Assembly (NCBI RefSeq): GCF_028551255.1 | Contig: NZ_CP117030.1 | Location: 558,001 to 622,000, forward strand | Reading direction: 5' to 3' | Source: Vibrio tubiashii | Lineage (GTDB): Bacteria > Pseudomonadota > Gammaproteobacteria > Enterobacterales > Vibrionaceae | Length of the DNA: 64,000 bases | Part shown: piece after piece, positions 18,422-25,247 of the stretch | Position numbering within the stretch: position 1 is the stretch's first letter | How the letters are laid out: the number at the start of each line of letters is the position of its first letter | Notes under the pieces: generated by a model | What the model was told of the DNA's origin: nothing | The model's input: the letters and a program-made list of their open reading frames with translations, nothing else | Database searches by the model: none | Made by a program: the position numbers and the translations under genes

Positions 18422-19074
18422 TGTTGTTCCTGCTGGTCGTTGGAGGTAAGAAATCCATGTGTCATTAATTTGATATTGTGCTCAAACAGTTGGTTGAGAA
18501 ACTCTTCATTTAACTCAATCCCGTGAACGGCGAGTAGGGCTGGGGGAGCAATAAAAGGAAAGACCATCAAGCTAATATAAGAGACTTTACATAGCTTGGG
18601 GTCTGCATCTGGCCTAAGCACCTTGCTATCTACAAGCTTTTCAAACATCACCAGTTGCATTGGCTGGCTGATGTCGAAAAAGACCTTTTCTAGTAGTTTC
18701 CTTTGTGTATCCGAGGCGTCCATATGCATAACTTGAGCAACTAAGCGGGGAAACTGAGGCACTTTGATCATTTCGCGATAATAGGTTCGCATAATATCGA
18801 GAAAGTTCTTTTGTGAGCTGTCTTTAACCAGAATGTCCATCTGCTGTTTCATTGGCGCGAGGGTTTCTCGCAACATGGTTTCGAACAGACCTTCTTTATT
18901 ACCAAAGTAGTAACGGATCATTGCTACGTTAACGCCCGCTCGATTGGCAACAAGGCGCGTTGAAACCTTGTCATAAGGCATTACTGTGAAGAGTTCGCGA
19001 GCGTGATGAATCAAATTTTGCCGAGCGTCAATGCTGTCACTGGGACGACCCGCTTTTCTCGTTGTCGTAGCCAC
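18418..19074 (-). CDS. TetR-family repressor of the second RND operon
   Basis: 218 aa. The N-terminal HTH is VSTRLVANRAGVNVAMIRYYFGNKEGLFE (about residues 38-66), the standard TetR DNA-binding signature, and a variable ligand domain follows. It is the first gene of an overlapping tetR-adaptor-pump operon, so it probably represses its own promoter and therefore the pump, with release by a pump substrate. The regulatory DNA at 19080-19175 holds AT-rich inverted and direct repeats that are candidate operators. The inducer is unknown. Confidence 0.9.
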   Translation of the reverse strand: MATTTRKAGRPSDSIDARQNLIHHARELFTVMPYDKVSTRLVANRAGVNVAMIRYYFGNKEGLFETMLRETLAPMKQQMDILVKDSSQKNFLDIMRTYYREMIKVPQFPRLVAQVMHMDASDTQRKLLEKVFFDISQPMQLVMFEKLVDSKVLRPDADPKLCKVSYISLMVFPFIAPPALLAVHGIELNEEFLNQLFEHNIKLMTHGFLTSNDQQEQQ

Positions 19075-19097
19075 GCTTATTACCTCAAAAATTAAAC

Positions 19098-19172
19098 ATT
19101 CGATTAATTATAGAGTGCATGCTAAGTATTCGATATGACTTAAATTAATCAATATTTAAACAAGTGATTAAT
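19098..19172. promoter_or_regulatory. Candidate TetR operator/promoter region with repeats
   Basis: Upstream of the tetR gene. Two ATTCGAT copies (19098-19104 and 19128-19134) start exactly 30 bp apart, about three helical turns. An inverted repeat ATTAATC/GATTAAT spans 19144-19150 and 19166-19172. Either could bind the TetR dimer. The rest of this interval is AT-rich and has no ORF. Confidence 0.35.
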
Positions 19173-19205
19173 TAGTGGGCTTGTTGAGATAAGTAAAAAT
19201 AGCGG

Positions 19206-19384
19206 ACAGAAAAATGCCCGCATAGCAGCTACTAAGCGGGCGAAAAGTCAAAAATAGTTGTTGTATATTTGGAAGTTGTTGGTTCTATATCCATATCTGA
19301 GCTGTTATGAAGAATCTGTGGTTATTAGCAGTTCTTTATATCAGTGTAACCAATGCTGCTTAAGTTAACACTTTTGTCATGAAC
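19206..19384 (-). ncRNA. Possible small RNA ending at an orphan terminator
   Basis: On the minus strand a GC-rich stem GCCCGC/GCGGGC (19216-19221 with 19236-19241) is followed by ATTTTT, a good Rho-independent terminator. No gene upstream on that strand would use it. About 170-200 bp upstream a plausible promoter reads TTGAAA (19418-19413), 16-bp spacer, TAATAA (19396-19391). Together they would give an RNA of roughly 180 nt in the 433-bp gap between tetR and the next gene. It has no convincing ORF; a 20-codon frame ends inside the terminator. Prediction only. Confidence 0.35.
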
Positions 19385-19507
19385 TGATAATTATTAAAAG
19401 TGCAAAGATAATTTTCAATTATGAAATGTACGGGCTACAGCTAGAAAGCCCCTTTTTGAAGTGATCTTCGTGCTATAGTGTTGGCAAATCAAGTAGTACA
19501 GGTATTG

Positions 19508-19903
19508 ATGGCTATGCCTATTTTCAGAACCTTTTTTAAACGCAGAGCGCTACGGAAAATGATTGCTCAGATGACCCCAGCTTTAATTAAGGGGTATGGG
19601 TCGCGAGACTTTTACTCTGCTGGTCAAGTTTTACAGGCAGCAATTTCCGTTGGGACTTTCAAACGTTACTTTCACTATAACCTTGCGTTGTTTTGCAATG
19701 AGCTCACGAGCGAGCAAAGTGACAAGTTTGAACTTAGCCAATCTCAGCTAGACGCTTTACGTAAAGAACTAAGCCATAAAATCTTCGCTGGAGCGGAATA
19801 TACGGCGATGGATGTACTCAAGCTAGCGAGCCCTTCTTCTTGGAAAGGAGGAAGCATAGAAGACAGTATGGCCAATCACTATGGAATGAATAGCCGTTAC
19901 TAA
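19508..19903 (+). CDS. Conserved-looking small cytoplasmic protein of unknown function
   Basis: About 131 aa if read from the ATG at 19508, or 129 aa from 19514. Both are better placed after the ACAGG sequence than the frame start at 19478. The product is basic at the N-terminus (FFKRRALRKM) and mostly helical, with GYGSRDFYSAGQVLQAAISVG in the middle and an acidic/polar C-terminal half. No signal peptide or membrane helix. I do not recognise a family. Base use is like its neighbours, and it ends at a strong bidirectional terminator. Monocistronic. Confidence 0.7.
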   Translation: MAMPIFRTFFKRRALRKMIAQMTPALIKGYGSRDFYSAGQVLQAAISVGTFKRYFHYNLALFCNELTSEQSDKFELSQSQLDALRKELSHKIFAGAEYTAMDVLKLASPSSWKGGSIEDSMANHYGMNSRY

Positions 19904-19919
19904 GCAGTAAGCTTGACCG

Positions 19920-19957
19920 AAAAAGGATTAATACAGTGGTATTAATCCTTTTTTCGT
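19920..19957. terminator. Strong bidirectional terminator
   Basis: Fifteen-bp perfect stem at 19920-19934 and 19939-19953 with a 4-nt loop, A-rich on the left and T-rich on the right. It serves the small-protein gene and the convergent glycosidase-like gene. Confidence 0.88.
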
Positions 19958-19959
19958 TT

Positions 19960-22236
19960 TTATCTCGCTTCTAAAGGCTTCCACCTCATCGTTTTATTGC
20001 CTTCGAGCAAAGCCAATATAGACTGTGGCTCAAGCTTGTACTTTTCTAGTTCAACTTCTTTGTCTGAGAAGTTAGCGATTATCTTACTGCCATCAGAAAA
20101 GGTCGTTTGCTGTACCTTGCCATCTTCAGTTAACCACTCAAAACGGTTTAACTGCTTATCCCAAAGCGCCTGATGTAGAGGCTTAAAACCTGATTGGTAG
20201 TGTTTAAGCTGCACTAATCTCTTGCTGTTTGGTGACAAAACTTCGTCTCTACTGAGATGAACCATTGATGGAACATTGTAAAGCATAGCTGTTAGGTCAC
20301 GCTCGATTTTTACATCGCTGAATTTTAAACTATCAGAGTGCCAATGGTGGCTGTTAATCACTTCATCGTGAAAGACGGCTTGGTAGAGCGGAATGCGATA
20401 TTGAGGCGAAAAGAGTAAGGTTTTATAGGGCTCTTTAACTTTTGCAGACTTAAAAAAGAAATCCGGCTTGTGATCTGGATACCAACGACCCAGATAGTAG
20501 GGCGAGTGAGTATCGCGTTTCATCTCTTTATCACTCCAACCAAACCCAATCGTTTCTAAACCATGGGCAAAAGCAATGCCTGACGTGGTGAGTGCGTTAC
20601 CATCTTCTGAACCGAGTACGACGTTGTTATTGTCGGCAATAGACCGCATTCGTGAATTAAAACCGCGTAGCATATCAGATTCGCTTGTCTTCAAGTTGTA
20701 GTCCTCACGTGCCATTGCAGTGGCATCGACATCAATGAACAAACTATCAAACTGACCAAAATGGAGTATGTCTGACACTCGTTTGATTACGTATTCTGTT
20801 TCACAAAGTGGGTTGAGGTAATAGCCGTTACCACGAAAGCCTTTCTTCTTTGAGCCGTCTGCAAGTTCGATAGCGCATGTGTTGCGAATTTGATCAGGGA
20901 GCTGCGCAGTAAGCCATCCATCATTGAGCCCAAGTGGTATCGCAGTATTGTATGAGTCATAAGTGCCAACCAAATACCCGGCTTGCTTGGCTTGTTTAAT
21001 GACTTCTGGTTGGTAGAAGGCGGGCATCCAGTTATCAAAACCGAGCCATAAGTGGGTTAAACCTGACGCTTTAAGGTTTTTTACCATATCGGTTGAGATC
21101 GCTTGTCCCCATCGTTGTGGATCAATGAGGTATTGTCCAGCGTGATTGCTTAGCCATTGTTTCTTTTGCTGAGCGGCTTTAAATTGCGCTTCAATGGCAT
21201 TGTCGACCATAGTTGGGGCTGGGGCGTTAAACTTTGTATTAAGGGCGAGGTTGATAGAGTCTACCAGCAACTGTTTGTGATAGTGACTCAGCCAATCCTT
21301 GCCTTTGACCAGACCTTGCAACTCTTTTCTGGGTGACTTTTCTATCGCAAGCTGAGCACGCTTAAACAACCACGAGTGTAAACCCCACCAATCAGTGACG
21401 TCTTGAACACTAATTCCATCAGAACCAAATAGATACACTTGGTTAGCGCCAATAAGCTTTTCGATGTTTGGGTTAGCTTGCTTTTTCTCGGCCAAAGTAG
21501 TGCTAAAGCCATTATTGACTCGCCACTGGCGATACTGCTTTGCTCCACTTAACCAATCACCACCAATGCTAACGGAGACAGTGAAAGGCAGTTTAGAATT
21601 GAGGGAGGTAAATTGATGCGCAGCTCTCATATCGAGTTTGTCATCGACTTGGTTAAAAGATAGCGAGTTATTGGTTGCTGTTACCATGTGCCAGCTAATG
21701 TATTGAGAGCCCTGCTGAGCTGTCCAAAAAGGCATTTTTAGGTCTTGAGTGGTGTTAGAACCATCACGGCTCTCAGATAGGTATTTGATCCATTCAGGGC
21801 TTGAGGTTGGAACCCGCATGCCTTCACTAAAAGGTAAATAGAGCTCCTGTGCATCTTCTTCCGCTAGGTTATACCAACTCAGGGTAATGGGTTCGTCACT
21901 TATCACTGTTTGATTTTCAGCAAGGCGGAAAGACAAGCTCAGAGTTGACGATAATTTTGCATCTACTCTGATGTTGCTCGGCTTTAAAGTCCATTGAAAG
22001 TGGGTGTTAGAAAGCTGATCTAGCTGCACGGCTTGCTGACTGACACCATCAATTTGTAGACCTGCTTGATTGATCGTTTGATTGTTCCACTTTATCGCCA
22101 GTGAGTTCGGGTTGATGTTCACTGATTGCGAGTCAGCTATGAGTGAGATGCTGCCAACTGACGTAGCCTGCGAAGCAGGAGATAACAATAGGCTAGCTAT
22201 GGTTGATAGGATTAAGGTGGTTGGTTTATAAGGCAT
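19960..22236 (-). CDS. Secreted glycoside-hydrolase-like protein in the vxr locus
   Basis: 758 aa with a signal peptide ending near residue 24 (SPASQA). An N-terminal beta-rich region of about 270 residues precedes a probable TIM barrel: LTHLWLGFDNWMP, GYLVGTYDSYN, a Cys pair around the NGYYLNPLCE loop, FDSLFIDVDATAMAREDY with a candidate nucleophile Asp, and VVLGSEDGNAL with a candidate acid/base Glu. The order resembles clan members such as GH101/GH129-like enzymes, but the exact family is uncertain. It sits 62 bp after vxrC, on the same strand, so it probably belongs to the vxr operon and acts in the periplasm or outside the cell on envelope or host glycans. Confidence 0.7.
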   Translation of the reverse strand: MPYKPTTLILSTIASLLLSPASQATSVGSISLIADSQSVNINPNSLAIKWNNQTINQAGLQIDGVSQQAVQLDQLSNTHFQWTLKPSNIRVDAKLSSTLSLSFRLAENQTVISDEPITLSWYNLAEEDAQELYLPFSEGMRVPTSSPEWIKYLSESRDGSNTTQDLKMPFWTAQQGSQYISWHMVTATNNSLSFNQVDDKLDMRAAHQFTSLNSKLPFTVSVSIGGDWLSGAKQYRQWRVNNGFSTTLAEKKQANPNIEKLIGANQVYLFGSDGISVQDVTDWWGLHSWLFKRAQLAIEKSPRKELQGLVKGKDWLSHYHKQLLVDSINLALNTKFNAPAPTMVDNAIEAQFKAAQQKKQWLSNHAGQYLIDPQRWGQAISTDMVKNLKASGLTHLWLGFDNWMPAFYQPEVIKQAKQAGYLVGTYDSYNTAIPLGLNDGWLTAQLPDQIRNTCAIELADGSKKKGFRGNGYYLNPLCETEYVIKRVSDILHFGQFDSLFIDVDATAMAREDYNLKTSESDMLRGFNSRMRSIADNNNVVLGSEDGNALTTSGIAFAHGLETIGFGWSDKEMKRDTHSPYYLGRWYPDHKPDFFFKSAKVKEPYKTLLFSPQYRIPLYQAVFHDEVINSHHWHSDSLKFSDVKIERDLTAMLYNVPSMVHLSRDEVLSPNSKRLVQLKHYQSGFKPLHQALWDKQLNRFEWLTEDGKVQQTTFSDGSKIIANFSDKEVELEKYKLEPQSILALLEGNKTMRWKPLEAR

Positions 22237-22298
22237 ATTTTACGTCGTGTTGTTTTCAATATGCCTATTACACATTAGCGGGTGTTTAAATTTGTCAC

Positions 22299-23138
22299 CT
22301 ATTTGTCTCTATTAGAGAAGGGCAACGAGATTCGATGAATATACTCAACTTTTACTCCAGGCTGGTACTCAAAAATGAGTGTGGAGGCACTTAAGTGGCG
22401 AGCATTGGGTGGGGGTTGCAGTTGCTCTAGAGTTATCTTCGTGCTCGTGACTTCTAGTGCTTTTTTGTCCTTTACTTGATTGTACTCGGAATCAAACCAT
22501 TGGAGATTCACAACGGGTTTCGCACAGCCGTTATTGAGTTGAGGAAGGCTCGCTTGAATCTGGGAACTATCCATTGTCGAACGATTAAGCCAGTGGTTGC
22601 TATCGTAACGAGAAACAACAACAGGCAACTCGTTGCGATTGTATTTTAAATAGTAGACTCCCGCCTCAGGAGAAGTAATGAGTTCGTCGGTTTCCCATTC
22701 CTGATAGTTCTTGTGAGGCTCAATCTCTCCAGACAATAGAGATATTCCTTGCGGAGTGATGAGCGAGAAATGACCACCTTGTTGTGTTTCTTCTGTCGAT
22801 ACCTTGATTTGGTAGCCGCTGCTAGAGAAACCGCTACGACTGATAAATGAGAGTGTTAACCGAGGAGGCATCGCAGACAAACTTGTATCAAGCTGATGAC
22901 CGCAGTTTGATTGTGCCAATATGGCTTCTTTTACGGGTTGCCAATGTATGGGCTCAATTCGATTCTGACTCAGTGCTAGAGTAAGTTCTTGCCATGCTCG
23001 TCTCGGCTGCTTTTCGAGTAGAGCCTCCATGGTCGATTGCATTGGCGTATTGCGGAACCACGTAGCGTCGTTTGCCGAACAAAAAGGAGTAAAGAAAGCA
23101 ATCAGCAGTGGTGTCACTATCCAAGTCTTATAACTCAT
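22299..23138 (-). CDS. vxrC: VxrC-like periplasmic protein (DUF2861)
   Basis: 279 aa with a clear signal peptide (positively charged start, LLIAFFTPF, cleavage near SANDA). The product is a DUF2861-type protein: TPMQSTMEALLEKQPRRAWQELTLAL near the mature N-terminus, two conserved Cys (NCGHQL and NGCAKPV) probably forming a disulfide, and a beta-rich remainder. It overlaps the vxrB stop by 4 bp, the same order as the Vibrio vxrABC genes. VxrC's biochemical role is unknown. In V. cholerae the Vxr system controls cell-wall homeostasis, type VI secretion and biofilm. Confidence 0.82.
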   Translation of the reverse strand: MSYKTWIVTPLLIAFFTPFCSANDATWFRNTPMQSTMEALLEKQPRRAWQELTLALSQNRIEPIHWQPVKEAILAQSNCGHQLDTSLSAMPPRLTLSFISRSGFSSSGYQIKVSTEETQQGGHFSLITPQGISLLSGEIEPHKNYQEWETDELITSPEAGVYYLKYNRNELPVVVSRYDSNHWLNRSTMDSSQIQASLPQLNNGCAKPVVNLQWFDSEYNQVKDKKALEVTSTKITLEQLQPPPNARHLSASTLIFEYQPGVKVEYIHRISLPFSNRDK

Positions 23139-23782
23139 GAGTTTTCCACCAATCTATATCCTACACCTCGATGTGTTTCTATCTCTAAACACGGTAAGGT
23201 ATTACGTAGCTTTAAGATATGGTTGTCTACGGTTCGGGTTGTGGGAAAGGCTTGGTAACCCCAGATCTTATTAAGTAGCTCTTCACGATGGAAAACACGA
23301 CCTTGATTTTGAATTAAGAGAACGAGAAGTTGAAACTCCTTCGGTTTCAGGGTGACTTGTTTATCTTGGTCGAGCACCTGTCGCATAGATACATCAATAG
23401 AAAGGGTTTTATAAGCGATCGTACTTGAGCCCAGAGGACGAAGTTGGGTAACGATACGGGCTAAGAGTTCTTCTTGTGCAAAGGGCTTAGTCATATAGTC
23501 TTTCGCACCACACATTAACCCTTCAACGCGTTGCTCTACCTCGATTTTGGCTGTTAGCACAATCACAGGCAGTGCTTTAGTTTGTAACCAAGTCGGTAAG
23601 TGATTAAGGCTATCGCCATCTTGAAGTTGGCGATCTAAAATCACGAGATCAGCTCTAAACCAATGTTTTTCGGCCTCTTTAGCGTTGGTAACCCAAGTAC
23701 AATGATACCCATTAGATTGTAAGAAGGCTTGGACTCCTTGACCGAGTAGTTGATCATCCTCAACTAGCAGGATTGAATTCAT
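23135..23782 (-). CDS. vxrB: OmpR/PhoB-family response regulator VxrB (WigR)
   Basis: 215 aa. Receiver domain with acidic pair Glu8-Asp9/Asp10, phosphoacceptor Asp50 in LVILDRQ, Thr in VIVLTAK and Lys in YMTKPF; then a winged-helix domain (LTLKPKEFQLLVLL, HREELLNKIWG, TRTVDNHILKLR, HRGVGYRLV). Overlaps the kinase gene by 4 bp and the vxrC gene by 4 bp. The pairing with a DUF3404 kinase and DUF2861 protein identifies it as the VxrB/WigR type, which activates peptidoglycan synthesis genes in V. cholerae. Direct targets here cannot be seen. Confidence 0.9.
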   Translation of the reverse strand: MNSILLVEDDQLLGQGVQAFLQSNGYHCTWVTNAKEAEKHWFRADLVILDRQLQDGDSLNHLPTWLQTKALPVIVLTAKIEVEQRVEGLMCGAKDYMTKPFAQEELLARIVTQLRPLGSSTIAYKTLSIDVSMRQVLDQDKQVTLKPKEFQLLVLLIQNQGRVFHREELLNKIWGYQAFPTTRTVDNHILKLRNTLPCLEIETHRGVGYRLVENS

Positions 23783-25155
23783 AGAGGCAGCTCCAAAGTA
23801 ATACGTGTTGGGTTTGTGTTGATGATGACTTTTCCACCGAGGTGTGACATCAGGTGGCGAACCAAACTCAGACCGATGCCCATATTGCTATCTTGATTGG
23901 TGTTTTGCTTCAGTCTTATACGGTTCCAATAGGAAGGAAATTGCCCAGCATCGGTAACGGTAATACAGAGCTTCTCATTGACAGAAACATGGATTTTAAT
24001 CGGGGTCTTACCATGCTGTTTAGCATTCATTATCAGGTTGTTTAAACAGATGGTAAGCCAGTAGAAGGGAAGCGTGAGTTGCTTGTCTTCATCCAAATAG
24101 AAATCAACGTCCTGTCCAGAGCAAGTATGTTCTAACCATTCACTCAAATAGGCTTCCTGATTGGCATCGTTGTAGCTTTCTTTTGAACTCAAGTAACCTT
24201 TGCTGGCTTCGGTGAGTTGCGCTAGGCGTTGGTAGTCTTCCAATAAACGCCACATAGCCTGTTGTGAGTTATCATTCAGCGAATCAAACTCTTGGCGAAA
24301 CAGGTCGACTGTCATGCCTAGGCTCGCAATGGGAGTACGTAGTTCATGCGTCAGTAGTTGTAATATAAAACGTTTGTTGCGATTTTGCTGACGTTTTAGA
24401 TAAAGAGTGCGAGCTAATAATAAAGCCAATACTAAAGAGAAGATGGAAGCGAGTATCGCTGCAATATATCCATTGGATTGAGCTTTAGCGATACACAAGT
24501 TGCTGTAGCGAAAGTCACACTGGTTGCCATTAATCGTGATCGCTAACTGCTGTGCAACAGGCTGCCAATCTTTGTTTGGAATCTTTTTCCAACCTTGCTC
24601 TCCATTTAGCCATAGCGCATCGGGTTCTAGCCAAGCTCGGTAACCTTTTAGTAGTGCGTCTCTTCCAGAATCTGAAATCTGATTAAATACACTTCGTAGT
24701 GGGTGCGATGGATTATCACCGGATAACCACAGCACCAGTTGGTCGTTAACTGGCTTGATGCCTTCGAAGTAGCGATCGACAAAAGTGCCACCAGCAGGGT
24801 GGCGTTTCGGGTTTTCCTCAAACCACGAGTCAGGGATCGCTTTCTCGTTGCAAACATAAAGCTCAAACTCAACCGCGCTTTCTAGAGTTGGATTATAAGC
24901 AGAAGGTGTCTGGCACTGTTGTTTGATCGTTGAAAGCGTCTCAATGTCTGCCCACGAAAACTGGCTAAAATCAGGATATTGACTCTCTGATGTCAGTAGA
25001 TCACTTGGATAACGCGATAGTTCTTCTTGCGGCAGAGTCAATTGAGCATTGGACCAACTACTTTGATAAAACTGCTGCCATGTTTGCTGCAAAGATGCCT
25101 TAGCATCGAAAGCAAACAAGACGAAGAAGAAAGTAGCGTATAAGCGTAGGGGCAT
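23779..25155 (-). CDS. vxrA: Sensor histidine kinase VxrA (WigK), DUF3404 sensor
   Basis: About 458 aa from the Met at 25155, which places a signal-type hydrophobic stretch (LRLYATFFFVLFAF) at the very start. A GTG at 25188 is the alternative. The periplasmic DUF3404-like domain spans roughly residues 20-235, with Cys residues likely paired, then one membrane helix (AAILASIFSLVLALLLA). The H-box is LLTHELRTPIASLG. The ATP-binding part has NNLIMNAKQHG (N-box) and NMGIGLSLVRHLM (G-box). The family senses envelope stress from cell-wall-acting antibiotics. First gene of the vxr operon; 92 bp separates it from the GGDEF/EAL gene upstream. Confidence 0.88.
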   Translation of the reverse strand: MPLRLYATFFFVLFAFDAKASLQQTWQQFYQSSWSNAQLTLPQEELSRYPSDLLTSESQYPDFSQFSWADIETLSTIKQQCQTPSAYNPTLESAVEFELYVCNEKAIPDSWFEENPKRHPAGGTFVDRYFEGIKPVNDQLVLWLSGDNPSHPLRSVFNQISDSGRDALLKGYRAWLEPDALWLNGEQGWKKIPNKDWQPVAQQLAITINGNQCDFRYSNLCIAKAQSNGYIAAILASIFSLVLALLLARTLYLKRQQNRNKRFILQLLTHELRTPIASLGMTVDLFRQEFDSLNDNSQQAMWRLLEDYQRLAQLTEASKGYLSSKESYNDANQEAYLSEWLEHTCSGQDVDFYLDEDKQLTLPFYWLTICLNNLIMNAKQHGKTPIKIHVSVNEKLCITVTDAGQFPSYWNRIRLKQNTNQDSNMGIGLSLVRHLMSHLGGKVIINTNPTRITLELPL

Positions 25156-25247
25156 TAAAAACCAGTAACCAAATGAAGGGGCTCCCACAAATGTTAGCGA
25201 CTTTTTAGCGAGATTTGTAACCTCAGTGTCAACAAAATATACGCGGA

